A DNA stretch of 64,000 bases from Cheiracanthium punctorium (GCA_038373885.1 JAWZYV010019509.1:1-64000), one strand, 5' to 3'; positions 1 to 10,249 are shown, counted from the stretch's first letter. Program-made: numbers and translations. Notes: generated by a model from the sequence alone, not told the origin.

Positions 1-58
1 TTTTTTTTACAAAGAATTTTAAATGTATAAAAATGTGAATAAACGTTCATAAATGTTT
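1..58. repeat. Fragment of dispersed repeat, second copy at 56604-56660
   Basis: The first 58 bases align almost base for base with 56604-56660, including the run ACAAAGAATTT and the paired AAATGTTCATAAATGTTTA-like end. Both copies stop matching just after the AAATGTTTA block. The family is not recognised. Confidence 0.55.
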
Positions 59-870
59 AGGGAAATCCCTGGGGTTTTTTTTGGGGGAAAAAAGGGCTTC
101 GAGAATAGAAAAGGTTTCTCCGTTTGCTCCGGAACAGTAATAATCAATCAAACTGTCAGCTTCCGTAGAGCTCCCCCCCCGCTAAGGGGCCGCTATGAGC
201 AGGGTCCGTTTATCTACAGGGCGAGTGGGGCCCAACGGGCCACCAATTTAAGGGGCCCTTTTTTTCTCTAAAAAGGGCCCATTTTTTCTCTTTCTCTTCT
301 TTCTTTTCCAAATTTATTCTCTAAAAAGTGTCTTTTCTTTAAAAAAAAAATCTTTTAAAACTTTTTATCTGTAGTTGGCTTGAAAAGGCGGACGCCAGAT
401 AAAATCATCAAAGGCTTCCAGAAAGCACCGTCATAGAGACTCCTCAGGCAATAAATCTCGAATCGTATCTCTGACAGGGAATTTGTGGGGCTAGGATGGA
501 CGAATCGGACAATGTAAAGGGGAATAATTGGCACCCTTGTAGCGCAAGGGAACGGAATATCCTGAGAAAGAATCTATTCATGCTACAATTAGCTGATAAC
601 AAAATTGTCAAGAAGGAAAGAGGAAAATATATTGTCATAGTCTCCAAGCATACCACTCTTCTTTTCTTGAGTCAAACAACTCACAGTATTCAAATAGTGA
701 ACATACACCACACACACAACAAACAATAAAAAAGAGGGTCTGCTGGGAGCTTAGATGTGGTACAACGAAATTTTGAATGACTCGGTTTTAGTCTCTCCTG
801 AATTCACTTAAGTTGGATGTCTAATTTGTGAGCAGGAGTTTAAGTTTTGGGTTCTTTGTTTTTTACGATC
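59..870. other. No gene recognised; GC-richer patch then AT-rich DNA
   Basis: The open frames here (72, 77 and 70 codons) carry no recognisable motif and overlap on opposite strands. A run of GGGGCCC/GGGCCC blocks at 170-280 begins with CAGGGCGAGTGGGGCCC near 218 and resembles one end of a hAT-type MITE, but I see no partner end or target duplication. Confidence 0.4.
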
Positions 871-1098
871 ATGAATTCGTCCAGTTTAAAAAGAAAGAAA
901 ACCCAAAGTGAAGTATGTTTTTATCTTTCCTCGAGAAAAAAAATTAAAACCGATGATGGTGATCGTGCAGCATCAAAGACTGATGATGGTATGGAAGGGC
1001 CCGGACCCAATGAAAAATCTATTGCACCGAAAGAAACCTTTGAGGGTGCTGAATCTCAAGCTCATCCTCTTGATATTGGGCTCTACCTTAACAAAGAG
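871..1098 (+). pseudogene. Possible first exon of a ZMYM/TTF-type hAT transposase-derived gene
   Basis: From the ATG at 871 a frame runs 76 codons and ends exactly in phase at a good splice donor (GAG|GTAAAC at 1098/1099). The predicted peptide has a basic, nuclear-signal-like start (LKRKK, SRKKIK), an acidic low-complexity middle, and ends HPLDIGLYLNKE. An LDIG-x-Y/F motif at this place is usual just ahead of the TTF zinc finger in ZMYM1-like, hAT-derived proteins. A degenerate TTF-like stretch follows at about 1500-1690. The ATG at 871 is preferred to the upstream GTG/ATG codons because the basic start follows it directly. Assignment to this family is inference from motif and order; it may be a dead transposon remnant or a host gene exon. 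Confidence 0.35.
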
Positions 1099-1499
1099 GT
1101 AAACTTTACTTGATTAAATTACAAAATAACTTTACACGTCAGAGGAGGTGGAATCACACAGACGTGGTTCATAATTTATTACCAGTAAAAATCTTAATAT
1201 AAAAAGATCTTTCGAGTATAATCTAGCAGATGGTTGAAGTGTTTTTATTTATAATTAGCCAAGAATTTTCTAAACATAGATAATCGTACTTGCATGTATA
1301 CAATATGTAATGATCCTATATATAAAGATTCTTTAAACCTATAGTCCTACGGGAATGAAGCTTATTTTCACAACACTAATGCATAAAGTAAATATTAATT
1401 TTAAAAACATTGTTACTTATATTATTAAAATTACTTGAACTCAGTAGAATGCCGCCCATCCTTTTCTCATCTGTGATTTTAATTCTTAAACTCAGATTT

Positions 1500-1700
1500 A
1501 ACCTGTTAGCTTCCACCGTTTCAAAGATTCAACACCGAAGATTTTCTTCTGTTCCCAGCGTTGTTACCCAGATTGGTCTTGGTTTTTCAGTGTCTGATGC
1601 AGCCACTATTGTGCTTTCGCAACGCAGGACTCCAGCGGAGCATTCATAGATTCATGTTGCTAGGTACAGAAGGGTATCTTATCCGTTGTGTCTTTGCAAC
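1500..1700 (+). pseudogene. Degenerate TTF-type zinc-finger-like fragment
   Basis: Reading across frames gives pieces such as CYPDWSWF, FSVSDAA, CAFATQDSSGAFID. They follow the order W-x-x-(Y/F)S..DAA.C..C....FI found in TTF domains of ZMYM1/hAT proteins. The frame is broken by a stop and at least one shift. It lies 400 bp downstream of the possible exon at 871-1098 on the same strand, which supports one decayed gene. The match is weak and motif-level only. Confidence 0.3.
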
Positions 1701-1853
1701 GATGGGGCGAACAATTTACATCTGGGCTCAATGGGAGGGTTTAACTCGATAACAGTGGAATAAAATCAAATGGACATTTTTTTTTTCCTTTTCCGAAGAC
1801 ACCCACCACTCAGGTACGCACTGCTAAACAACCCCAAAACTTATAAATGGATT

Positions 1854-1977
1854 GCCCCATGCCACTGATTGACTGGGCTCTTTTCCGTAGTGGAACAATA
1901 TAAAAGCTTCTGTGCCCATGCCACTACTGATTGACTGGGCTTTTCTTTCTGTAGTGGAACAATATAACATCTTCTGT
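1854..1977. repeat. Local tandem duplication, two copies of about 62 bp
   Basis: 1854-1913 and 1914-1977 both read CCATGCCACT..GATTGACTGGGC..GTAGTGGAACAATATAA..CTTCTGT. They differ by small indels. No coding content. Confidence 0.8.
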
Positions 1978-3239
1978 ATGGTATCTGAATTGATTTAAAG
2001 TGTGCAAATTGATAATGAACAAAGTTAATGCCTGGGAAATAAAGAAATCATATTTATGAATTTACTGTACTTAAATGTGAATCAAATCAGTTCTATCGTT
2101 GGTGATAAATTTAATAATATATATATAATATTTTTAAAAGGGATTTAGGTAAAATTATTTATAATTTAATTATTGATTATATTTTCCAATTGGAGCATTT
2201 TATTATGGAAATATTTTTGTTACGGAAGAAGTATATATTAATTTATATTGTAATAAGTTTATTATTATAATGGAACATTGACAAGTATTATTAAAACTTC
2301 CTTAATCATTTACTCGATAATTTTGTTATAACTTATGTATATAAAATAGCCAATAATTATGCATTTACATGTAAAACGATATAGATATGTTGAAACATCT
2401 TATTAATTTACAAAAAAATATTAACAATTTTTATAGTAAAATTAAATTTTATAACAGAATATTAAATTAACTAAAAATAATTATAAATTTCTACATATAC
2501 ATATAATTTATCTCAATACCTAAGTTCCATAAAACTCAAATTAGTTTGGAACATGAATTATTCTATTGGTTGTAATAATATCAATAACCTTGCTAAAAAT
2601 TCTATAAAATTATATTACTTCATAATATAGATATTATGAAGTCATACTATTAATAGAGTAATAACTGTACAAAGTAATAACTGTAATTTTATCAGAAAAA
2701 ATAGTTATGACCAAAGGTCGATTAGCCGAGTTGGGGGCCCTGGGGAAAAGCTTCATGCCCCCCCTCTTTTTTCGAAAACTTTTTTATACACACGTACAAA
2801 GAAATTTTCGTACTACACCATACAAATAAGAATGTTACAATAACATAAAAATGGTTATTTAATTAAGATGCAAAATGAGAGGAAATAGTTCGATCGATGA
2901 TAATAATAATAGTATGATAATTGTATATAAATAATATTTTACAATTTCAATTTAATTAAAAATTGAACGGGATTTATTGATTTTTCTTTTCAGTATTATT
3001 CTTTGGATATATTTTGTATAAAAGTACACGATATGTGGAGTTAGTGCGTATTTATTAGAGCTATGCTTTATTAAAAAGGTTTTTAAAAGAGGTGAGATGT
3101 TTTTTAATGAATAGAATAAATATGAACATAAGCCTAGAATTAGAACACCTGAATATATTTTATTTAGTGTTTGTTAAGAAACAAAAAACTCCATCAACCC
3201 CCCCCCCCCACCATCTTGAAAAGCGGTTGTAAACGATCA
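1978..3239. other. AT-rich non-coding DNA
   Basis: Very AT-rich with no open frame over 60 codons. The short GC patch at 2730-2765 (GGGGGCCCTGG then GCCCCCCC) and the C-run at 3200-3210 look like debris of hAT MITE ends. Nothing else is recognised. Confidence 0.5.
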
Positions 3240-3384
3240 GAGGATTACGGTTTTCCGTTAGTTTTTAACACTTACCAACAAGGTTGAGAAGTGTTTATGA
3301 TTTCGGTTTGTCTGTCTGTCCGTCCATGCTCCAACTCGCGTAAATATGCATCGATTTCTACGAAATTTAAATATGTTATTCTTA
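3240..3384. repeat. Left part of an old interspersed repeat, split by the hAT element
   Basis: The TTACCAACAAGGTTGAGAAG, TTTCGGTTTG and GTCTGTCCGTCC blocks recur in the same order at 22365-22430. The repeat resumes at 5418 after the hAT insertion (ACCATGTACCCT...TACAGGAGCGCTCAAAAT) and parallels 22500-22560. Other members with the TTTACAGG..CACTCAAAA block lie near 22710, 23650, 24110, 40975 and 41297. Family unknown. Confidence 0.6.
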
Positions 3385-3814
3385 TCTACTGTCAGTGTCG
3401 ATCCTAGACCTTCGGCTGCCCACGTACAAATTAAAACTGGCCGCCCCTTTTTTACAAACCTTACGCTTTAAACGTTTAAATAAATTACTATTAAGCACTT
3501 GAAAAAATCGTCTAAATATAAGTATGGAATGGATGAAAATCAAAGAGAGAAACATATTAAAGTACGCAATTTATTTTCAGAAAATACAATCTACAACTAC
3601 AATAAATATTTCTGATCTTTCAAAAAACTTATAACAACATTTTTCGAGCTTTCTTAAAGGCGAATCTATAAATAAAATTAGACGTTTGTCGGTACATTAC
3701 TTGAAATTAAAAAATTTTGTGATTTCTATCCATTTACGGCACTTGAGAATCCAGTACGATCCTCAAAAGGAAGTTTGATTGTAATTCTGTCCGTGACTTT
3801 TTTTTTTTTTGTTG

Positions 3815-4560
3815 TTGTTGTTCGAGCATCATGTAAAAACGACAGAAGCGAATGACATGAAATTTGATGATATGATAGGTGGTCACTCAAATTAAAAAAT
3901 AGGCGTCGAATTTTTAAAAAGTCTGGATTACATTTCGAGATTTTGCGAAAATCGTTTCAAACTCCGTAAATTTTTGTTCGAGCATCGCGTAATAACGACT
4001 AAAGCGGATGAAATGAAATTTGGTGACATGATAGGTGGTCATTCAATTTAAAATACAAGTGTCGAACTTTTTAAAAATCTTGATTTAATTTTGAGATTTT
4101 GCGAAAATATTTATCGATACGTATAAACAACCACTGAAGAGAGTGAAATAAAATTTAGCATCGTCACAGGTAGTCACTTGAACTCTTTGCGTCAAAGTAT
4201 TTTAAATATTTTTTATAGGCTTTGAGATTTTGAGAAAATTCAATGCATGTTTGCGCTATTCCTGAAAAGTGGGAATGGAATAGAATAAAATTTGGAATTG
4301 CGTTAGATGCAAGTTAATTTGAACTCCAAATGCCGAAACAGTTTTAAATATTTCATAGATTTTTGGAATTTTGTGAAAATCATATAAATATTTGTTCTCA
4401 TATTCCTTAAAAATGGATTAAGAGAATACGCTGAAGTTTAGTAACATCACCAGCAATGGCTAAAACAACAAAAATGGGATTTTTTTGAAAAAGTTATATA
4501 ATTTTTTTAAATGTTTATTTGCTTTTTTAGATTTTTGTGAAAATTGCGCAAAATATTTTC
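3815..4560. repeat. Highly diverged tandem repeat, about 4-5 units of 135-156 bp
   Basis: Successive blocks share TTCGAGCATC..GTAA.AACGAC, GATGAAATGAAATTTGGTGA, CACTCAA.TT, GTCGAA.TTTTTAAAAA and ATTTTGCGAAAAT. The first two units start at 3821 and 3977; later units near 4110, 4245 and 4390 keep only parts. They lie inside the hAT element at 3393-5409 and do not encode protein. Confidence 0.55.
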
Positions 4561-4859
4561 TAGAAATAATGTTAAAATATTTACAGTGAATCAAACAAAA
4601 TGTAGTTGCATGTTAGAAATGACCTCTTGACTGAAAAACTCATTCAACCAGAATAATTTTTTTTTTTTTTTTAATGGAAAGAAGTTCTCTATAATAGTCA
4701 AATTTACTGATCACTTTGTTACTCCCAAACCTCTAATCTTTTACCAATACACAGAAGATATAGTTTTTATTTCTATACTATTGCTAACATACTATTTCCA
4801 CACCTACAATGCTGACGAAGATTCAAGCATTTTGAAAATTTGTGTTATCTACTAACTCG

Positions 4860-5095
4860 TCAATCACGGGTACTTCAGCTAGTTTATCTATAATACTTGA
4901 AATGTCTACCGCCTTACAGGTAACCCTTTCAATTGAAATAATAGCCAAATTCATAAGCCTTTCTTGTGAGGTTGGTGATCTTCAGTAATTTTGAAAAGCC
5001 TCTTTCACCTGAAGCAATACTGATTGGTATAGTCAAAAATATTGTGAGTGCTATAGATAAATTGGGAAAATGTGTTGTTAAATCCTGACATAATG
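4860..5095 (-). pseudogene. hAT dimerisation domain (hATC) fossil, ZMYM1-like
   Basis: On the minus strand the frame reads HFPNLSIALTIFLTIPISIA then SGERGFSKL. After a frameshift it gives SQERLMNLAIISIER. The order FPNL...L.IPI..ASGER.FSKLK..K..L...Q.RL..LAI.SIE is the conserved C-terminal dimerisation region of hAT transposases and their ZMYM1-like relatives. The shift after KL breaks the domain, and no catalytic part is visible upstream, so it is dead. It lies inside, and presumably belongs to, the hAT element at 3393-5409. Confidence 0.75.
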
Positions 5096-5100
5096 TACCC

Positions 5101-5194
5101 AGCAAACACACACAGGTTCTCTAGACGTCTATTAACGTTCAGAAGACGTTTTCTGGACGTTAATAGACGTTCAGAGAACCTGTGTGTGTTTGCT
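5101..5194. repeat. 94-bp near-perfect palindrome
   Basis: The 47-bp arms start AGCAAACACACACAGGTTCT on each strand and meet with essentially no spacer. Only a few positions differ between arms. The sequence is also built from short ACGTTAATAGACGT-like sub-repeats. It interrupts the decayed hAT coding region at its 5' side, so it is probably a separate foldback insertion. No clear target duplication is visible. Confidence 0.85.
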
Positions 5195-5560
5195 GCGTAT
5201 GATTTAAAATTTCTAAAAAAAAAAATCTTCAAAATTTTAGTTGGAGCAGGCTGATTAGGTTTTAAAGTATTGTTCACTCAAAGTTTTTTTTTAAACATTC
5301 ATGTAAGGTTTTCATTTTTTCTACGTTGTTTGATAATCATTTCGCCGCCCCTTAAGTTTGGCCGCCCACGTGCCGTGCATCATCTTGCCCCTCGCTAGGA
5401 TCGGCTCTGTCTACTGTACCATGTACCCTATTGAAAATAGTCTTTGTAGCATTTATAGTTTTACTACAGGAGCGCTCAAAATATTCCCAATACATTGCGC
5501 TCTTTGGGAAGGTTCTCTTTAAAGCGTATCATCCTACTATATAGTTACGCTGATCCTTGA

Positions 5561-6689
5561 CTTTAAAACTTTTTCCGCCATTACTGAAAAAAGATTACAA
5601 AGTTTAACAAAAAGCCCAATAACTTCTGCACCGTTTGTACGATCCGCTTAAAAATTTTCATAATTATGTATAAAAATATAGAAAACAATCTGCGCTCCCT
5701 TAAAAATCTGAAAATCCACCCGTTCCCTCACTTTTATGCGATTTTTCGCTATTTTCAAAGCCATTTTATTTCCGAGAGTCAAAAAAGTGAATCATTTGTG
5801 TGACAATATTACCTGTTTCAAGTGAAAGTGACGTCATACAATTGGGACTCCAATTCGTTTAAAATAGTTTTTCCAGATTACACAGTTTATATTTTTGCAC
5901 AAATAAATCGTCTTCATGGATATGTGAATATAGCTGTATATGCACGCTCTGCACACCATACCTACTAGGTACGGCCCTGGTAATACATATTGGTCTTTTC
6001 AGGTGACAGAATTCTAAGCAACTTTAATGAATGATGCACAGCGCATAGCTAATGCTTACAAATATTTCAAACCGAAATCGGGTCATTTTTAGTTACATAT
6101 ATATGCTTGTTGCAAACTATCGCACTCTTTAAAGGAAACTGCATAAGACAATCGTCAAAGGTTTTCGGTAATGCAATCTCCGACAGTTTACATTTTATCA
6201 TTTGAACAATTCTAGAACTAACCAATATGTTGTGAAGAATATTTAACAGGGAAAACTTTCTACAATTATAATTCAACATTTTATCACAGTTTTCGTGTAA
6301 CTTAAGTCGATCAGTGTCTAAACAGCGTCATTCATTTATAAGCGATATGATATATCCTTTATAAACAAAGGGTCTTAAGAATTAAGTAGTACACAACTAT
6401 TCTACGCTTTTGGGTAGTTTCGCAATTTGAGATGAAAGTTTTAATTTAGCGACTTTTTTGCAGAACGACAGTTTAAGCACATTGAAATAAATGCTTTAGT
6501 TTTTAATTTTTAGAATTTTGAAAAATTTCAAAAAATGTTCATGGTAATCATAAAGTCCTGTTGTCCCACAGACCATGATGAAAAGATATTATCCTCCCAC
6601 CCTCCTTTTCAGAAAGAAAAGGAGTACCGAAAAAGCAATTTCATTGGACATTAACTTAAGGTAATGGTTTTAATTCTACAATATAAAAT
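5561..6689. other. Non-coding; one orphan MITE end
   Basis: No gene recognised. TAGGTACGGCCCTG at 5966-5980 looks like the right end of a CAGGGCCGTA-type hAT MITE, as at 54345-54814, but no matching left end or TSD was found. The 70-codon minus frame at 6067-6279 has no recognisable motif. Confidence 0.35.
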
Positions 6690-7200
6690 AAGACTCCGAC
6701 AAACGTGGATTGCCTTTACAGCCTTCCGCTAAAAATCTAAAATCATCCAACGGCAGTGTAAAAAATAAAACCCTGACCTCCCTCTCTCCCCTCTTGAGAC
6801 GCAAAGAAAACGCCGGGGGGGATGTATTATTTTTGTGGGTTTTTTTTTTTTTTTTTTTGTCAACTACTTCAATCTATTTAATTTTTTTCCTCTTTAAAAT
6901 CATTATCTTGCTTATTCCCTCACCTTCCCCCCTCCGATCTCCACTTTATTTTCCCTTTTCACTCTGGTTTTCTAAGAGTTTTTTCCCTTCCAAATAACAA
7001 CTTTCTTTCGGTGTGTCCTTTTGCTTACATGTATCACTTTCCTACCCTCCTGCCTTGTATCGGATGGTGTTTTTGAAGTCTACGAAGGGCCCAACCCCTT
7101 GTACTGTCCGATACGTCTTACACTATTTATATTATATGCGTGTTTTAGCAAAGGTTTATCTTTCTTTAAAGTCATATTCCTCCCTCTCGACAAACAGAAT
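6690..7200. repeat. Truncated copy of the hAT element interior found at 27690-28130
   Basis: Blocks such as AAAATCTAAAATCATCCAAC, CCTCTTGAGACGCAAAGAAA, CCTTTTCACTCTGGTTTTCT and TCGGATGGTGTTTTTGAAGT occur in the same order and spacing as inside the hAT element at 27524-28339. The TAAGGTGACC-type termini of that element are missing here, so this copy is truncated at both ends or comes from another family member. The 95-codon frame overlapping it is low-complexity translation and not a gene. Confidence 0.75.
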
Positions 7201-7728
7201 TTTAGCAGTGTCTGAATAAGACACACAGAAATGCAGTCCCCTCCCAATATTCTTCCCATCTACAGTAGTGGTTATCTTTACCATTATCTCTGATTCAATT
7301 TCCCGGACAGATTCTGGTTATCATACTCTGGTAATCTACGGTTCTCTGAAATGCGGGAGAACCAGATTGCGTTAGCACGCGTGCCACCCGATTGCAATCA
7401 CTAGAGTAGGTGGTACATCCAACTGCACGGATTTCTAGATTAAGTGCCAAAAATCACGAGAATTTTGTCCATAGAAGTTTAACAAATTTTCAATTTAAAA
7501 TAAAACTGCACGCATAATTACTTTGTCTTTCCATATTGGACAATACTCTCAAAACATTTCGAAGAAACATACTTACATTTGATAAATTAGCTGCACTGCT
7601 TCCATTACTTGCGGCGAACATAACTTTCCATAAGCATGCTTACTACCAGAAAAAAATGAAGTCTTATATAGAAGAACTTTACTTCAGTAAAACAAACGAG
7701 AGTTCGTATCATAATGCAAAACGAAGTA
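7201..7728. other. Unassigned non-coding sequence up to Tc1 copy 1
   Basis: No repeat pair or gene recognised. A 74-codon frame (7536-7760) runs into the transposon end and has no motif. The TA at 7727-7728 is the left target duplication of the Tc1 element. Confidence 0.4.
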
Positions 7729-9137
7729 CACTGCTGGCCATCGTAAATGCAACACCCTGAAGGAAGCATGCAAATAATATGAAATTTACAACATGCATTA
7801 GCTGAGGTGAGATATGCAAATGATTAGAATTTCAGCGCAGACGCACATCAAGCGCGCCTGTGGCGCCACCTCAAAGCGCTATTTAAGGCTTGGAGATTTC
7901 GACGGTTTCAAGTACAGCAATTGTGTTTTTCTTGCTTTTTTTTCAAAAAAACGATAAATTATGCCTCGTAGGAAACAACGATCATCTTTTGATCAAGTAT
8001 CCGAGTTTGACAGAGGAAGGATAGTGGCATACCGAGATTGTGGGTTATCTTTCAGGGAAATCGGTCGTCGTATTGGACGAAACCAAACAACTGTGATGCG
8101 GATATGTGATCGTTGGGTGCAGGAGGGTACGACGGACAGACGTGATCGACCGCATCGACCTCAGTGCACCACGTCACGTGATGACAGGCAGATTGTACGC
8201 ATGGCAGTGACGGACCGCTCAGTCACATCACGAACCATATCACAGCAGATTCAGTCTGTAACGCATCATCCAGTGTCTGCGCGTACCATTCGACGTCGTT
8301 TACAGCAGAATGGTCTGTCCGCAAGACGTCCGTTGCTTTGTCTACCTCTGACGCGGAACCACAGACGTCTCCGCCGCCAATGGTGCGATGAAAGAAGGAT
8401 GTGGACGACAGAATGGAATGAAATTCTCTTTACTGACGAGTCACGCTTCTGTATGCAACACCACGACGGTCGGATTCGAGTCTGGAGACACCGTGGAGAG
8501 AGGATGCTGAACAGCTGCATTATGCACCGTCACACTGGTCCTGCACCGGGTATTATGGTATGGGGTGGTATCGGATATCTCTCTCGCACTCCTCTAGTAC
8601 GCATTGCCGGTACTTTAACCAGCCAGCGCTACATCTCCGAGGTGTTGGAGCCAGTTGTCCTTTCTTACCTTCAGGGCTTGCCAACAGCCATATTTCAGCA
8701 GGATAATGCACGGCCACACGTGGCACGCATTGTCCAAGGGTTCTTCGTCAATCACCAGATTGAATTGCTTCCCTGGCCGGCGCGCTCTCCGGATCTTTCG
8801 CCGATAGAAAACATGTGGTCCATGGTTGCTCAACGACTGACCCAGAGTTCATCCCCAGCTGTCACACCAGATCAACTTTGGCAACGTGTGGAAGCTGCTT
8901 GGTCTGCTGTACCCCAAGAACACATTCAAAGTCTCTTTGAATCAATGCCGAGGCGTGTGGCAGCTGTGATCTCCAACAACGGCGGCTACTCTGGGTACTG
9001 ATTTTGGCAGGAACCACGCTTCATAGAATGCTGTAAATTTAATCATTTGTTACTTGGTCAACATGTTATCTACACAATAAATTTTGTTGTGATATCTCTT
9101 GTTTTTCTTGGTGTTGCAATTTGGGTGGCCAGCAGTG
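7729..9137 (+). mobile_element. Tc1-like transposon, copy 1 (1409 bp), apparently complete
   Basis: Imperfect 28-bp TIRs (7729-7756 and 9110-9137; 24 of 28 positions match) start CACTGCTGGCCA and end TGCAACACC. TA dinucleotides flank the element at 7727-7728 and 9138-9139, the Tc1/mariner target. A TATTTAAG box lies near 7880, about 80 bp ahead of the transposase ATG, and AATAAA at 9076-9081 follows the stop. Length, TIRs and sequence match copy 2 (58082-59490) except for three substitutions (8566, 8767, 9097). All parts needed in cis and trans appear present. Whether it is mobile today is inference. Confidence 0.95.
7961..9001 (+). CDS. Tc1-family DD34E transposase, intact (346 aa)
   Basis: Cut-and-paste transposase that binds the element ends and inserts at TA. 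The N-terminal half (about residues 10-120) has two helix-turn-helix units: RGRIVAYRDCGLSFREIG..RNQTTV is the first, and residues 75-115 with SARTIRRRL the second. The catalytic RNase-H-like domain carries FTDES (Asp159), QQDNARPH (Asp248) and SPDLSPIEN (Glu283). The 34 residues between Asp248 and Glu283 are the Tc1 spacing. Basic PRRKQR and RRPL..RRLRRQ stretches could serve nuclear entry. The length is normal for the family and there is no internal stop or shift. The ATG is the first in frame after the 5' untranslated part. The protein is identical to that at 58314-59354; the two coding differences (codons 202 and 269) are synonymous. Confidence 0.96.
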   Translation: MPRRKQRSSFDQVSEFDRGRIVAYRDCGLSFREIGRRIGRNQTTVMRICDRWVQEGTTDRRDRPHRPQCTTSRDDRQIVRMAVTDRSVTSRTISQQIQSVTHHPVSARTIRRRLQQNGLSARRPLLCLPLTRNHRRLRRQWCDERRMWTTEWNEILFTDESRFCMQHHDGRIRVWRHRGERMLNSCIMHRHTGPAPGIMVWGGIGYLSRTPLVRIAGTLTSQRYISEVLEPVVLSYLQGLPTAIFQQDNARPHVARIVQGFFVNHQIELLPWPARSPDLSPIENMWSMVAQRLTQSSSPAVTPDQLWQRVEAAWSAVPQEHIQSLFESMPRRVAAVISNNGGYSGY

Positions 9138-9394
9138 TACATCAAATTATCTCGTTGCATTATATACTCACAGGCACGGAGGTTGAGAGATGTGTTTAGC
9201 TGTCTCGATTAAATCTTCGTACCTACGATGCTAGAGGTTACGTATCACTGGTGGATTACGAAAAATTCGTCAGAGTGTCGTAGATTTTGATTCAACCCTT
9301 TGAAAAGCAGTGATTGTTGTTGTTGTAATTAGAACACGTATTCTCGCTGGATTTGTGTGCTTGGTTTTAAGAAACCGCTTATAAATTCTCGTCA
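9138..9394. other. Unassigned spacer
   Basis: Short non-coding stretch between the Tc1 right TA duplication and the SINE tail. Nothing recognised. Confidence 0.4.
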
Positions 9395-10032
9395 GAGGAC
9401 GTGGACAACACAATAGGCAAGGTGCCCCCATGGGCGTCTTCTAAGAGGTCCTAACCCGTATTCATGCTAAGTTTCGGAGAAAACCACGGAAAACTCCGAA
9501 CGACTAAGTCAGCTGACGCGATCTGGAGATAGATCTATTCTGCAACGTTCGCTTAAGCGAACGTTCGGATGTGGGACATCAAATTGACGTCATTCGCAAC
9601 CTGCTAACGTTTGTTGGTATTCCGCAAGGTACGGTAGAGCTTTAGGTGCAGATTCTCCCTACCGAATGTTTACATTCTAGCATACGTTTCGTAGCTGAGG
9701 GAAAGACAGGCTGCGGTGCTGACATTTGGTCACGCCCCTTTTGCCCTCGAAGAGTCACGCGACCTAGGGGGTGTGGCCATCTTACTGTGGCTATCTCGGA
9801 CCAAGATGGCCACACCTCCACAGTCATATGACTCTGCGAGGGCAAAAGGGGTGTGACCCGATGTCAGCACCACAGCCTGTCTTTCTCATCAGCCACGATA
9901 CGTTGTGAATTACGTCACAAATCCGAACGTTCGCTTAAACAAACGTGGCAGAATAGAACCTCTGATTTTGAACCAGGCACCTTACGTCTCTCAGGTCAGA
10001 GCGCTATGCGCTCGGCCACTGGTGGGGCTGCG
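9395..10032 (-). mobile_element. tRNA-derived SINE, minus strand, split by a MITE
   Basis: On the minus strand the head (10032-9957) has an A-box-like TGGCCGAGCGC and a B-box-like GGTTCAAAATC. The body resumes at 9533 after the 9534-9956 insertion and reads CGGAGTTTTCCGTGGTTTTC, later GTGAATACGGGTTAG-like and GGGGGCACCTTGCC. The same tail order (GGAGTTTT..GGTTTTCCCC..GTGAATACGCGTTAG..GGCACCCCCC) occurs in the SINE at 45145-45373. A shared tail on a different head suggests a SINE superfamily with a conserved central domain. The exact 3' end and TSD were not resolved. Not a functional tRNA gene: the arms do not fold and the B box is degenerate. Confidence 0.65.
9534..9956. mobile_element. MITE with long inverted repeats (423 bp) inside a SINE
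   Basis: Ends read CTATTCTGC.ACGTT and GAACGTTCGGAT in inverted orientation. A second long inverted repeat near the centre (AAAGACAGGCTG, GCTGACAT.GGTCACGCCCC, TTGCCCTCG, GTGTGGCCATCTT) pairs 9705-9785 with 9806-9888. The whole unit can form a long hairpin. It has no coding capacity; the 103-codon frame starting at 9853 crosses its end and is spurious. Family and target duplication are unclear. Confidence 0.75.
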
Positions 10033-10040
10033 CAACCCTT

Positions 10041-10249
10041 TCCCAATGCCGATAAAGTGTATCCGTTGCCACTGCTCGATTTAACTACCAGCAACATGTC
10101 GGTACATAGAATCGCCCTTCGCGTGCCACAGAGCTTAAGAACATTTTTGCTCTGTGGCACGTGAAGGGCGATTCGATCGACAGCCATGCTGCTGACAGTC
10201 AAAACTAGCGATGGCAACGGATGCACTTTTTTGGCATCGGGCGATCTAT
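10041..10249. repeat. Large imperfect palindrome, about 210 bp
   Basis: AATGCCGATAAAGTGTATCC and ATCGCCCTTCGCGTGCCACA on the left arm are matched in reverse complement on the right arm (AAGTGCATCCGTTGCCA; ATCGCCCTTCACGTGCCACA). The loop is around 10137-10152. It abuts the 5' end of the SINE. Probably a foldback MITE; no TSD identified. Confidence 0.75.

Larger units (their letters stand above)
3393..5409. mobile_element. hAT-superfamily element, 2017 bp, TSD TCTACTGT
   Basis: Termini are CAGTGTCGATCCTAG on the left and, read inward on the other strand, CAGAGCCGATCCTAG on the right. They are flanked by perfect 8-bp direct repeats TCTACTGT (3385-3392 and 5410-5417). Eight-bp TSDs and CAG-type ends are the hAT signature. 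The interior holds degenerate tandem repeats (3815-4560) and a broken hAT dimerisation-domain remnant on the minus strand (4860-5095), so it is a decayed hAT copy. The flanking old repeat continues across it, and its relative at 22360-22560 shows the unoccupied arrangement. Confidence 0.88.

Noticed and set aside
5966..5980. GGTACGGCCCTG as a complete hAT MITE
   Set aside because: Only one end is visible; no partner end or matching 8-bp flank within several kilobases.
9957..10032. tRNA-like sequence with A and B boxes (also 45145, 46444 and 47011 minus)
   Set aside because: Boxes are degenerate or embedded in longer SINE units with tails and target duplications; they do not read as complete cloverleaf tRNAs.
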